A stretch of DNA of 53,440 nt from Mogibacterium sp. (GCA_016775335.1 JAEUGJ010000009.1:61391-114830); one strand, 5' to 3'. Counted from the first letter of the stretch, positions 33,641-42,121 are shown. A program made the numbers and translations. Notes: a model not told the origin generated them from the sequence alone.

Positions 33641-33976
33641 ATGAACGAAATGGTCAAAATTCAGCATCAGCAATGGGCACGGGACTTAGACGATCAGAGG
33701 CGAAGCGGATTAACGCAGCGTGAGTGGTGTCGGATTCATGGAATCAGTATTCACACCTTTGAATATCGATGTAGGATTGTTCGGCAAACGATGGAAAATC
33801 TGCTGTCGGAAAAGCAACCTTCCGTTCAGTTTGCAGAATTGGATGTTCAGCCGAGCGTTCCAGAAACATCCGGTATTCGGATTCAGGCTTCGGGAATTTC
33901 TGTAGAATTCTTTCCAGATGCAGATTGCAATCAGATCAAAACCGTGATGGAGGTACTTTGCCATGCTGCAAAGTAG
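33641..33976 (+). CDS. tnpA: IS66 accessory protein TnpA
   Basis: The 111-residue protein has an N-terminal helix-turn-helix (WARDLDDQRRSGLTQREWCRIHGIS, first part of the frame) typical of IS66 orfA/TnpA proteins, which help TnpC in transposition. The stop overlaps the next start. A 55-bp stretch (33773-33827) recurs exactly, inverted, at 53386-53440. RBS GGGAGG precedes the ATG. Confidence 0.85.
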   Translation: MNEMVKIQHQQWARDLDDQRRSGLTQREWCRIHGISIHTFEYRCRIVRQTMENLLSEKQPSVQFAELDVQPSVPETSGIRIQASGISVEFFPDADCNQIKTVMEVLCHAAK

Positions 33977-34300
33977 TCGTTTTAAGAGAATCTACATTGC
34001 CTGTGGATACACGGATTTAAGATATGGAATTGATGGACTGGCGGCAACCGTTCGAGAGCGATTCAACCTGAATCCTTTTGAGACAGACATACTGTTCCTT
34101 TTCTGTGGAAGACGAAATGACCGAATCAAAGCTTTAGTCTGGGAGGGGGATGGATTTCTGTTACTGTACAAAAGGCTGGAAGATGGAAAATTCAACCTGC
34201 TAAGAGAAGTCAAGGAATTTTTCTCTTAGCAGGTTCCTAATTTTAGGTATAACAAAACTACTGACTACGTCAGTCACAGTTTCCATATTGAATACGTTTT

Positions 34301-35503
34301 TTATGCGTAAACCTCCAATACTCGAGCGTAGTATATCCTTAAGAATTTATTTAGGGCTGCTATCTTAGCTGCTTTCTTTGCTTTTCCTTCAGATTCTTTC
34401 TTTAGCATAAAATCATATACTGCTGGATCATCTTCTGATATTCCGTTTGCTTTTACGCATCGCATAACCTCATACCCGATTTTTCGCAATGTTGAAGATC
34501 CTCGTTTAGTTATGTGTCTGTTTGTTCCAATTAACTTCCCGGACTCATATGGAGGGGGATCTATACCAGCATATGCTACTAGAGACTTGCTGCTATGGTA
34601 TTTACGAACATCTCCGATTTCAGCCATTAACTTAACAGCGAGTACATCTCCAACACCACTCATAGCTCTGACAACAGGATATTCAGGGAGTGTCTTTGCT
34701 AATTCCTTCATGCGTGTTAAAATAGCAAACAAAGCACTGTTAATTTCGCGTAGTGCTTTTGTAGCTTCTAACAACAACATTTTGGTCGATGGTGCGTTAG
34801 AAGGAACAGTTGGGATACCTTCCTTCGCGAGTCTGTAGATTTGAACTGCTTTTGTCTCGCTGAACTGGTATCCCTTTTTCTTTGTCCATTTCTGATACCT
34901 CTCTACAAACTTCGACTCGCTGAATTTAATGATGTTGTCGTAATGCCAATATTCTTCAACAAAATCACATAGCTTATCCTTACCTGAATACTCGCTCCAG
35001 CCGCTAAAGCAGCTCTTAAGTCCTGGCATAGTGTAATCAAGAAGATGTGTAAGATTAAGAAGCTGTTCAATTCTTGATTCCATATAGAATCTGTACTGTC
35101 TTCCCAGAAGCCTTAGTTCTGCATATACATCCTCTTGAGGAGTGAATTCACGCAAATTAATCCATTTATCAACTCCATAGTTTGCAATAACCATGGAATC
35201 TCTCTTGTCTGTTTTGACCTTTCGAATATCCTGAGAACGATATACTTTCATTTCATAAGGATTGATTATCGATACAAATAAGCCCTGTTCCCTTAGAAAT
35301 GTTGCTACTGGTAGATGATATATTCCGGTTGCCTCCATAACAACGCGTGCATCATCATCCAATCGCACGATCATACGTGCAAGCTCTGATAGGTCGGATT
35401 CTGTATGTGCAATTTCAAATGGACCAAATACAATTTCACCTAAATGGCGCATACCACACACAGTACTTTTCTCTTTAGAAACATCGATACCAACACTAAG
35501 CAT
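34301..35503 (-). CDS. IS110-family DEDD transposase/recombinase
   Basis: The 400-residue protein has an N-terminal RuvC-like DEDD domain (SVGIDVSKE at the start with D7; VMEATGIYHLPVA near residue 57; KTDKRDSMVIA near 98) and a C-terminal Tnp20 domain (SGVGDVLAVKLMAEIGD and YAGIDPPPYESGK). The C-terminal catalytic serine region is in the latter. IS110 recombinases are directed by an element-encoded bridge RNA. Full length. RBS AGGAGG is visible just before the ATG on the minus strand. Confidence 0.92.
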   Translation of the reverse strand: MLSVGIDVSKEKSTVCGMRHLGEIVFGPFEIAHTESDLSELARMIVRLDDDARVVMEATGIYHLPVATFLREQGLFVSIINPYEMKVYRSQDIRKVKTDKRDSMVIANYGVDKWINLREFTPQEDVYAELRLLGRQYRFYMESRIEQLLNLTHLLDYTMPGLKSCFSGWSEYSGKDKLCDFVEEYWHYDNIIKFSESKFVERYQKWTKKKGYQFSETKAVQIYRLAKEGIPTVPSNAPSTKMLLLEATKALREINSALFAILTRMKELAKTLPEYPVVRAMSGVGDVLAVKLMAEIGDVRKYHSSKSLVAYAGIDPPPYESGKLIGTNRHITKRGSSTLRKIGYEVMRCVKANGISEDDPAVYDFMLKKESEGKAKKAAKIAALNKFLRIYYARVLEVYA

Positions 35504-35759
35504 AAGTATTTCCTCCTAAATAATATTAAGCAATTGTTCCACCTGCACTTATTGCCAATCATTTTTGCTCGTTACACGGATGCTTGATCCAACCTGCTTA
35601 ATCGACGGTTTCCAATAAGGAGATGGTTGACGGTTTGTATTACGGATGCGAAATCCAAAAAGGCCCACGCCAGACCAATTACTCTCCTTATAGTAAAAAA
35701 ATAAGTGCAAGTTTCCAAGTATCTGGTTGATACTCTTTACTTACACTTTTATGGTACAA
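35504..35759 (-). ncRNA. Candidate IS110 bridge-RNA region
   Basis: In the IS110 group the bridge RNA is encoded in the non-coding end upstream of the recombinase. This 256-bp stretch is in the right place and has short repeats (GACGGTTT twice at about 35604 and 35632) that could form stem-loops. I could not fold it, so the RNA limits and guide loops are unknown. Confidence 0.35.
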
Positions 35760-35928
35760 AAATGGCCCCGGAAGACGGAGGATTTGGAGGAAATTAGCGA
35801 AGAGCAATTCCGGTGGCTGCTTACCGGGCTAGATGTAAATCCCGGCATTCGCAAAGTGGTTCCGCCGAACTGGGTGCTATAGACATCTTCTATTTTTGCA
35901 CTTAAATACATTGCATAGAATGATAGAT

Positions 35929-35952
35929 AAAAAAGGCCGAAAGGCTTTTTTT
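35929..35952 (+). terminator. Hairpin terminator between tnpB and tnpC
   Basis: GCC-GAAA-GGC with long A and T flanks (AAAAAAG before, TTTTTTT after) lies 29 bp before the tnpC start. It would reduce read-through into the transposase gene. Confidence 0.6.
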
Positions 35953-35980
35953 GCTTTGGCAAAATTGGTATAATTAATCC

Positions 35981-37612
35981 ATGGAAAAGTACACGAAAGA
36001 ACAACTGAATGCAATGGACAAAGAAGCGCTGGTTCAGATGCTATACAATACTCAGCAGACGTTATACAATACTCAACAGCTGCTGGAAACATTGGTGAAA
36101 CAGAATCAGGAACTCACGGAAACGATCGCACTGATGAATCAGCGACAATTCGGAAGGAAAAGTGAGAAGAATTTGGTCACGAAAGATCAGATTACCATTT
36201 TCGACATGGGCGTCAATGAAGCGGAAGTTACCGCCTCTGGTCAAATTCCCATGGAACCACCGATGGAAACGGTAGTTGTCCAGGAACATAAGAGAGCCAA
36301 GAAGAAAGGAAAGCGTGAGGAGGATTTATCTCGTTATCCGGTGACTATCGTTCGGCACGATTTGAATGATGCAGAACTTCGGGAGAAATTTCCGGAAGGA
36401 TGCACCACGCTCCCCGATGAAGTGTATAAGAAGCTGGAAGTACAGCCGGCAACCTTCATTGTGAAAGAACACCACATTACGGTGTACAAAGGAAAAGATG
36501 GTAGCATTGTCAAGGGAACACATCCGAAGGAAATGCTTTCGAACAGCATCGCTTCGCCATCACTTGTAGCCTTCATTATGAATGCCAAATACACCAATGC
36601 CGTACCGTTATACCGGCAGGAGCAGGAACTGGAAAGAAACGACATCCGAATCTCCCGGCAGAATATGGCTCACTGGGTTATCACCGCTGCGGAAAGATAT
36701 CTGTCGCTTCTATGGGATAGATTGAAGAAGGAAATTACCTCCTGTTCTGTTGTTCATGCGGATGAAACGCCGGTATCTGTGGTCAAGGATGGACGGGAGG
36801 GAATGCACAAAAGCTACATGTGGGTGTATCGAAATGGCGGCCTTCAGGATGAGCATCCGGTAGTCCTCTATGACTTCCAACTAACCAGAAAAAAGGAGGC
36901 CCCTGGGAAATTCCTGGATGCTTTTACCGGAACACTGGTGACGGATGGATACCAGGTATACCATTCGCTGGAGAAGGACGCTGAAACCCAGTTCAAAGTG
37001 GCCGGATGCTGGGCTCATGCCCGGCGAAAATTCGCCGATCCCGTGAAAGCCATGGGGATGGAGAAGGCGAAGAACACGGTGGCCTATGAAGCTTTAGGAC
37101 TAATCCAGCACATCTACCAGCGGGACAACGAACTGAAGGATTTGAAGTCCGGTGAGAGAAAACGAAAACGAAAAAGCCTAATTCGGCCGCTTGTGGATGA
37201 TTTTTTCCGATGGATTCGAGAGGTGCAACCGCAGGTCAGCCGCACCTCGGAAACGGGAAAGGCACTAACCTACTGCTTGAACCAGGAAAAATATCTTCGG
37301 GTATTCCTGAAGAATCCGGAAATACCGATGGACAACAATGCGGCGGAGCGAGCTATTCGGCCGTTCTGCGTTGGAAAGAAAAACTGGAAATTAATCGACA
37401 CTATCCACGGCGCTGAAGCCAGTGCCATCATCTACAGCATTGTGGAGACCTGCAAACTCAACAATCTGAATATCTTCTACTACATCTCGCATCTGCTGAC
37501 CGAGATTCCGAAACATATGGACGATACGAATCTGGATTTTCTGGAAGACCTGCTTCCATGGTCGGAGAAGCTTCCGGAAGAATGCAAAAAGCGGATTGCC
37601 GAGATGAAATAG
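35981..37612 (+). CDS. tnpC: IS66-family transposase TnpC
   Basis: The 543-residue transposase is full length: an N-terminal leucine-zipper-like coiled coil (about 1-60), an IS66 zinc-finger-like region that lacks the usual cysteines (about 110-165), and the DDE core with HADETP (first Asp), LVTDGYQVYH (second Asp) and NNAAERAIRPF (Glu). The C-terminal IS66 domain ends near residue 540. The gene is uninterrupted, but tnpB is broken, so the element is probably immobile. Confidence 0.93.
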   Translation: MEKYTKEQLNAMDKEALVQMLYNTQQTLYNTQQLLETLVKQNQELTETIALMNQRQFGRKSEKNLVTKDQITIFDMGVNEAEVTASGQIPMEPPMETVVVQEHKRAKKKGKREEDLSRYPVTIVRHDLNDAELREKFPEGCTTLPDEVYKKLEVQPATFIVKEHHITVYKGKDGSIVKGTHPKEMLSNSIASPSLVAFIMNAKYTNAVPLYRQEQELERNDIRISRQNMAHWVITAAERYLSLLWDRLKKEITSCSVVHADETPVSVVKDGREGMHKSYMWVYRNGGLQDEHPVVLYDFQLTRKKEAPGKFLDAFTGTLVTDGYQVYHSLEKDAETQFKVAGCWAHARRKFADPVKAMGMEKAKNTVAYEALGLIQHIYQRDNELKDLKSGERKRKRKSLIRPLVDDFFRWIREVQPQVSRTSETGKALTYCLNQEKYLRVFLKNPEIPMDNNAAERAIRPFCVGKKNWKLIDTIHGAEASAIIYSIVETCKLNNLNIFYYISHLLTEIPKHMDDTNLDFLEDLLPWSEKLPEECKKRIAEMK

Positions 37613-37734
37613 CCTTGCCAGCAGCGATGCTGGCCTGATTGAAATGCTGAAAACAAAGAACGAGGAATTCTCGCAAGAGGTTCCTCGTTTTCGTTTGCTT
37701 CTGTTTGTAAAGGCACGGGTGGTTTACCGGTTAC

Positions 37735-37756
37735 AAGAATTCTATAAGGTATAAAA
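37735..37756 (+). repeat. Copy of the epimerase gene's last 22 bases
   Basis: The 22 bases after the IS66 right end are identical to 24120-24141, the 3' end of the UDP-glucuronate epimerase gene including its stop. This suggests that IS66 once inserted into, or recombined at, an epimerase gene end. Confidence 0.75.
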
Positions 37757-37762
37757 ATAGTG

Positions 37763-37806
37763 AAACGCCCCGAGGGTTCGTCCGATGACGGATTCCAGGG
37801 CGTTTT
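37763..37806 (+). terminator. Terminator after the epimerase tail (second copy)
   Basis: AACGCCC (37764-37770) pairs with GGGCGTT (37798-37804), and TTTT is part of the closing arm. It is a variant of the hairpin at 31717-31755. Confidence 0.6.
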
Positions 37807-38019
37807 GCGTGGGTGCGGCAGCGATGTCCAGGTTGTCGGAGAAGCGATGAAACGCTATGCAGCGTCCAAAGATAAGAACATTCATAAATTGATGAAGTGC
37901 GCAGACCAGCTTCGCGTAAAACCCAAGGTACTGCGCTACATGGAGGTTTTGCTATGATTACAAAAAATCCGATGCAGCTAAAAGCTTTCATTACGCAAGC
38001 GACGGGAGAAATACAGTCC
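37807..38019 (+). pseudogene. Second, heavily deleted abiE copy
   Basis: From about 37815 the sequence repeats the abiEi 3' end (SDVQVVGEAMKRYAASKD onward) to the stop at 37957, and the first 13 residues of abiEii. It then jumps to a piece matching 32709-32733 of the abiEii 3' region. Promoter, operators and most of both genes are gone. It is more deleted than the copy at 31.9 kb, with different breakpoints. Confidence 0.8.
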
Positions 38020-38197
38020 TCTTTTCATCCGTCTTGTCAAAGTGAACCTCTCCGGATCCATTCAGTTTCACGGTAATCGGTGCCGTATTCGGCTCCGTAT
38101 CCGAATGCTGCGCTTGAGTCTTCCCTTCCGTGCTTGGCATGGATTCACTATCCACAACAAAGGATGTCACCGGCTGGAATACCATGGCGGTGAGCAT
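37991..38197 (-). pseudogene. Remnant of a secreted protein gene
   Basis: A 68-residue frame reads like the end of a signal peptide (MLTAMVFQPVTSFVV) and the first part of an exported protein (ITVKLNGSGEVHFDKTDEKRT), then runs into abiE-derived sequence. Its N-terminus and body are missing, so it is an inactive leftover. Confidence 0.5.
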
Positions 38198-38213
38198 GAA
38201 AAAGCGCGGGCGT

Positions 38214-38249
38214 CAATTGGACGCCCCTCTATCTTTTTTCTCCTGTCAC
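38214..38249. terminator. Terminator downstream of the Septu operon
   Basis: GGGCGTC (38218-38224) pairs with GACGCCC (38230-38236) around AATTG. T-rich tracts lie on both sides (CTTTTTTC plus strand; GCGCTTTTTC minus strand). It probably ends the ptuAB transcript. Confidence 0.7.
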
Positions 38250-38275
38250 TGCAGATAAATATAAGATTCAGATTA

Positions 38276-38902
38276 TTACATGCACACATCACATATATCC
38301 GAATCGAAGTCGCCTCTTTCATAAAAATAGGTAATCATATCTACAAAACGTGGCAAGCATCCATCTTTTTCCTGCATAAACGCTTCGAATACATACTCCT
38401 TTCCCATACACTTTGCCATATCAGAGCATGTTTTGTACTGTGCCCGGCGCTCTCGAACAAGTTCATATTCATTCAAATTCAGATGTTTAATTGTGCTTTC
38501 TCCCATGGATGTTCGCCCTTCAATCCGGCCATTTGGAAGAAACCGAAAATGTTCCTCGCACTCTTCCTGAAGTGGTGATACGAAATTCAAGTCATACGAA
38601 TTTCCTTTAGCTGTTCCGCAAGTTTTTGATGTACACGATACCAGAAGATTGTTGTAGTTCATGGATTCCTTTGGAAATAAATCCTTCGGCTTAATGTGCT
38701 CGTTGTGGGAATCATCCATACTAATTACTCTGCAGCAATAACAGCATATCTTTTTCTGCTGCAAAAGCATGTGCTCACGCAATTGTCTTCGTATTTGCTT
38801 ACCATCTTCTGTTTTTTCCAGATCATCATAATTGTACTTCGAATGTCTGCGTACATATTCAGTCCAAAATTCCGGCGGAGGATCTTTAATGATTCTTTTC
38901 AT
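38276..38902 (-). CDS. ptuB: Septu defence HNH endonuclease PtuB
   Basis: The 208-residue protein is an HNH nuclease of the Septu type: CxxC-like cysteines at C53-C57 (ICCYCC), NEHIKPKDLF with H69, NYNNLL with the central Asn and a second cysteine pair at C90 and C95 (SCTSKTC). PtuB is thought to cut nucleic acid after release from or activation by PtuA. It overlaps ptuA by 17 bp, a two-gene layout typical of Septu. No reverse transcriptase is present, so this is not a retron. Confidence 0.88.
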   Translation of the reverse strand: MKRIIKDPPPEFWTEYVRRHSKYNYDDLEKTEDGKQIRRQLREHMLLQQKKICCYCCRVISMDDSHNEHIKPKDLFPKESMNYNNLLVSCTSKTCGTAKGNSYDLNFVSPLQEECEEHFRFLPNGRIEGRTSMGESTIKHLNLNEYELVRERRAQYKTCSDMAKCMGKEYVFEAFMQEKDGCLPRFVDMITYFYERGDFDSDICDVCM

Positions 38903-40157
38903 AAATCAATTTCTCCCTTTTCAAATACCCTTCTAGTTCAATTACTATAGGATTATTAATTCCCACAATTTCTCGTATCTCTCTAATAAGTTCCTCTCCA
39001 TCATCAAAGCGATTATCATCAATTAACTTGAATGTCTTGTTTACCAATGCACTGAATTTCGGATTTGATGAGGCTGTATCCATATATTCTTCCAGAATAT
39101 AATTTGAATCGAATCCATCCATTCTTTTAACCGAAGTAATTATGTTTTTATTTTCTTTCTCCGATACCATGAAGAGGTTATACCGATTCGAAACTTCTCC
39201 TAGAACCTGTGGTGAATGTGTAGTCACCAAAAACTGAATATTCGGAAAAGTCTCACTTAAAATCGGCAAAACTTTTCTTTGCCACGATGGGTGCATATGA
39301 AGTTCAATTTCATCAATTAAAACAATGCCTTCCCCTTCTAGTGGGTTTTCCAAATTTTGGTTTGCGAGAGCGAGGCGACGAGCCAAATCCCCCATCAATG
39401 CCAAGGTGCATTTTTCACCATCCGATAACTGTTCTACGCTATATTCTATGCCGTTTTTAGTTGCAACCAGTCGAAGCGGATTCCGTTTAACCTGAAGATT
39501 TCCAAATTCCGGAAGCATCGCCTGCACTGCTTCCCTTACACATTGCAGAGGGACATCTGTATATGAAAAATCTTGCTTTTCACGAATAATCTCTGCCTCG
39601 TAATCTTCCTGATTTCGAAACCATTCAAAGAATGTTCTATAATCCAGTTCGTTCTCGTTCGCCCTCTCTAATGCAGTCCATTTTGAAAATTGATGTTTGT
39701 TTCGGATTCGAAGTGGAATATCCAGTACCGAACGGTTTGTACCATAATTTACAAAAATCGGGATATTCTTATCTTCATCTTCATAAGCAACCATGAAATG
39801 GTTTATAAATGCATCATATAGCTTCTTATGTGCCGAAACCGCTGCGCCTTTACCGGGGCGGGCTTTCGTATATTCTTTTTTTAGTATGAATGTTTCTCCG
39901 GCGAATTCAAATACACCGGAAATTTCTAGTTTTGATGTTCCGAAATGAACAAGTTTATTCTCCAATGACTTGAAGGCTGTTCCTTGGGCTGGATTAAGAC
40001 GGTATAGCCAATTCCAGCACAAATAGTTGACAGCTTCCAAAATGGATGTTTTGCCTGTTCCATTCACACCAAATATTATTGTTGTTTTTCCATTTATATC
40101 AAGATTGCAACTTTCAAATCCTTTAAAATTATTAAGGTTCAAATTCATCAACCGCAC
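38886..40157 (-). CDS. ptuA: Septu defence ATPase PtuA
   Basis: The 423-residue protein is an SMC/ABC-type ATPase. Walker A is GVNGTGKTS (30-38), the signature is LSDGEKCTLALMG and Walker B is GIVLIDEIELHMHPSW, followed by the H-loop VTTHSPQVL. PtuA homo-oligomers hold PtuB and sense infection through nucleotide levels. I chose the GTG start because GGAGG lies seven bases before it and an in-frame ATG follows three codons later. The promoter lies about 140 bp upstream. Confidence 0.88.
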   Translation of the reverse strand: MRLMNLNLNNFKGFESCNLDINGKTTIIFGVNGTGKTSILEAVNYLCWNWLYRLNPAQGTAFKSLENKLVHFGTSKLEISGVFEFAGETFILKKEYTKARPGKGAAVSAHKKLYDAFINHFMVAYEDEDKNIPIFVNYGTNRSVLDIPLRIRNKHQFSKWTALERANENELDYRTFFEWFRNQEDYEAEIIREKQDFSYTDVPLQCVREAVQAMLPEFGNLQVKRNPLRLVATKNGIEYSVEQLSDGEKCTLALMGDLARRLALANQNLENPLEGEGIVLIDEIELHMHPSWQRKVLPILSETFPNIQFLVTTHSPQVLGEVSNRYNLFMVSEKENKNIITSVKRMDGFDSNYILEEYMDTASSNPKFSALVNKTFKLIDDNRFDDGEELIREIREIVGINNPIVIELEGYLKREKLIYEKNH

Positions 40158-40294
40158 AATGGTACCTCCACATTTCAAGCATTCATTCTTTAACGACACG
40201 CTTTCTGTTATCCGTAAAGACCATCGTCGCTACATCACTTTTTAACCCATGTTTTACGGAACAAGCATCACTCAACAACTTTGCTATAAATATT

Positions 40295-40323
40295 ATTATA
40301 CCGCAAAAGATGATTTTTTTTAA
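40295..40323 (-). promoter_or_regulatory. Putative promoter of ptuAB
   Basis: On the minus strand, TATAAT (40300-40295) is preceded after 17 bp by TTAAAA (40323-40318). The -35 box is weak. Confidence 0.5.
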
Positions 40324-40390
40324 GCACGCAATAACTAGATTCTCATTTCTTATTTGGGGTATAATCAACATCTTTTCATATGCACCATAT

Positions 40391-40436
40391 AACCTGGATT
40401 CCTGAATAGTCAGGCTAGCCTTCAGGAATCCAGGTT
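40391..40436. other. Perfect 16-bp hairpin without a T-tract
   Basis: AACCTGGATTCCTGAA (40391-40406) is exactly inverted at 40421-40436. No T-run follows on either strand, so it is not a classic terminator. It lies between the putative ptuA promoter and the end of the secreted-protein gene. Confidence 0.6.
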
Positions 40437-40457
40437 TCATCACCTCTAATTCTGCGT

Positions 40458-40487
40458 AAAACAAAACCCCAGGCAAAGCACCTGAGG
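40458..40487 (-). terminator. Terminator of the secreted Ig-like protein gene
   Basis: On the minus strand CCTCAGG, a 7-nt loop and CCTGGGG are followed by TTTTGTTTT, starting about 40 bp after the stop codon. Confidence 0.65.
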
Positions 40488-40528
40488 TATGTAGAAGTGA
40501 AAGGTTTCCATTCTTTCATATTTCTTTC

Positions 40529-42091
40529 TTATTGAACTCGAACGCGTTGCCTAAGTTCTATTTTATTAAAATTAGAATCCGTTATCTTTGCCACTATCGT
40601 AGCAGTTCCTCTATTGTATGCCTTAAACTCCATTTGGGGATTTGGAAAAGTCGGATTGAGTTCCCAGCTATCGGAACTCAAATTACCCCAATCATTTATA
40701 CTTGTTTGGTAAACAATATCAGAATCTTCTTCTTCAAATTTGAATTCCACTTCATATACGGCTTTAACTGGCTTAGTTTTTAATGTTACTTGATATTTTT
40801 TCCCACCTCCATCTAATACGATTTCTGAATCAGGCTTACTCTCTCCATTAATTAACATTGTTGCATCCCTCACAACACCTATATTGGGATTAGTGACACG
40901 AACAAATATATCGTCACTACATCTCGTGTCTACTGTTGTTGCAATAATCTTTGCAGTACCGACAGCAAGAGCTTTGTAATTTCCTTTATTGTCTACCGAA
41001 ACAACAGACGGATTAGTACTTTTCCATTTTACTTTTTCTGTCGCAAAAGAAGGTGTAAAAGTGAGTTTATATTTTCCGCAATCTCCCGGACTAAGAGAAC
41101 GATTCCCTTCCAAACTGATATGATCTAACGCCGGAACATCTTCTTTCTTCTGCCAATATGCATCTACTAAAATCCAATTTTCCAGGCCATCCTCAACAAA
41201 ATCATATGGTGTTCTCCATCTATAATGTGCCGCACACTTAAACCCTTTGTCACTAATACGTAACGGCTCCATCGTTTTTTTATCCGTACTCTCATTGCCG
41301 CATAAACAACACACCCAATATCCTTCACTAAAAATATTATCGGTATCTCCTATATAGGTTGGTCTCGTGTAATACCATTCATGTTTATGTTTTTTCGCTC
41401 CACATTTTACGCAAGTATAGTATTCCGGCTTTATAAACCACTGATGCGTGTGGTATCCTCCACAACAATCATACATATCATCCCAATCCCAGTCAGTAAT
41501 ATCTCTGGAACAACCATTACATGCATATCCGCTCTTTATCTTTTCAGATTTCTGCACCCATTTATGAACATGCGGTGCATCCTTCGAAGCTGTCTTGACT
41601 GATTTGGAACACCATGCGCTCTTCTTCTTTCCGTTCAGAGACCGAACTGCCAGCGTATACTTGGTGCCTCTCTTCGGAGCTTTGTAGGAATACTTGGTTG
41701 ACTTGGTCTTTCCTTTCAGCGTCTTGTACTTAACGAGGGTCTGGTATCTGTATACTTTGTACTTGCCCTTCTTTGCTTTAACAACCTTGTATTTGCCTTT
41801 CTTGGTGTATGCCTTCTTGTTCTTTTTGGTCTTTTTTACCTTCTTGACATACTTCCAGCCCTTTGGGTAGGTCTTCAGTGCGACCTGGTACTGCTTTGCA
41901 TTCTTGGCCTTCTTCCATTTCACCGTAATGGTGGAACTCTCTACCGTCATGGATGTGATTGCCGGCTTCGACGGCTTCTTTGCCTTTGATGCTGCGTATG
42001 TATTCACTGAGTTCATTGGCATGAATGTGAATGCTACGGCAAAGGCAACCATCAGGGTGATGGCTTTATTTCTTACATTTCTTTTTGCCAT
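40529..42091 (-). CDS. Secreted fn3/cysteine-ribbon/Ig-like protein
   Basis: The 520-residue protein has a signal peptide (about 1-34) and an fn3 domain (about 40-165), whose middle carries a very Lys-rich insertion (KKYKVVKAKKGKYKVY-like repeats). A His/Cys-rich central region follows (about 170-290; repeated CxxC pairs such as CNGC, CVKCGAKKHKHEW and CCLCG), suggesting several zinc ribbons. Then comes a BIG2 Ig-like domain (about 330-410; KVKWKSTNPSVVSVDNKGN) and a last beta domain. Zinc ribbons are unusual in an exported protein. No enzyme motif seen. The N-terminus is homologous to the truncated gene at 24498-24764. Confidence 0.72.
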   Translation of the reverse strand: MAKRNVRNKAITLMVAFAVAFTFMPMNSVNTYAASKAKKPSKPAITSMTVESSTITVKWKKAKNAKQYQVALKTYPKGWKYVKKVKKTKKNKKAYTKKGKYKVVKAKKGKYKVYRYQTLVKYKTLKGKTKSTKYSYKAPKRGTKYTLAVRSLNGKKKSAWCSKSVKTASKDAPHVHKWVQKSEKIKSGYACNGCSRDITDWDWDDMYDCCGGYHTHQWFIKPEYYTCVKCGAKKHKHEWYYTRPTYIGDTDNIFSEGYWVCCLCGNESTDKKTMEPLRISDKGFKCAAHYRWRTPYDFVEDGLENWILVDAYWQKKEDVPALDHISLEGNRSLSPGDCGKYKLTFTPSFATEKVKWKSTNPSVVSVDNKGNYKALAVGTAKIIATTVDTRCSDDIFVRVTNPNIGVVRDATMLINGESKPDSEIVLDGGGKKYQVTLKTKPVKAVYEVEFKFEEEDSDIVYQTSINDWGNLSSDSWELNPTFPNPQMEFKAYNRGTATIVAKITDSNFNKIELRQRVRVQ

Positions 42092-42121
42092 TTTTCCTTC
42101 CTTATCTTTTAATTTAATATC

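Larger units (their letters stand above)
34194..35759 (-). mobile_element. IS110-family element inserted in IS66 tnpB
   Basis: Boundaries follow from where the tnpB frame breaks and resumes (uncertain by about 3 bp). The element carries one transposase on the minus strand, a 15-bp perfect hairpin at its left edge (34194-34208 with 34221-34235), and about 250 bp of non-coding DNA upstream of the transposase. There are no inverted terminal repeats or clear target duplication, as usual for IS110. Confidence 0.8.
33963..35882 (+). pseudogene. tnpB: IS66 tnpB split by IS110 insertion
   Basis: The 5' part (33963-34193) encodes the IS66 Orf2/TnpB signature YIACGYTDLRYGIDGLA and FLFCGRR, then LLYKRLEDGKF. 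The 3' part (35760-35882) resumes exactly in frame with WPRKTEDLEEISEEQFRWLL and ends at a stop. Between them lies the IS110 element. Without the insertion the gene would encode a TnpB of about 117 residues. Confidence 0.9.
33545..37734 (+). mobile_element. IS66-family element, interrupted by an IS110 element
   Basis: Perfect 24-bp terminal inverted repeats (GTAACCGGTAAACCACCCGT at the left from 33545; its inverse ends at 37734) bound three IS66-type genes: tnpA, tnpB and tnpC. The ends begin GTAA as IS66 elements do. The flanking octamers differ (GTACAGGC left, AAGAATTC right), so the usual 8-bp target duplication is absent, which points to later recombination. A 1.57-kb IS110 element lies inside tnpB, so the element cannot move by itself. 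Confidence 0.9.

Noticed and set aside
33537..37742. An 8-bp target duplication around IS66
   Set aside because: The octamers next to the two ends (GTACAGGC and AAGAATTC) do not match.
37760..37957. A 65-residue plus-strand gene after IS66
   Set aside because: It is the 3' end of a duplicated abiEi joined to terminator sequence, so a relic rather than a gene.
38276..40157. Reading the ATPase-HNH pair as part of a retron (Ec78-like)
   Set aside because: No reverse transcriptase or msr-msd-like region was found nearby, so stand-alone Septu fits better.
40183..40476. A 97-residue minus-strand frame upstream of ptuA
   Set aside because: It runs through the 16-bp hairpin and the ptuA promoter and has no good ribosome site. 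Probably chance.
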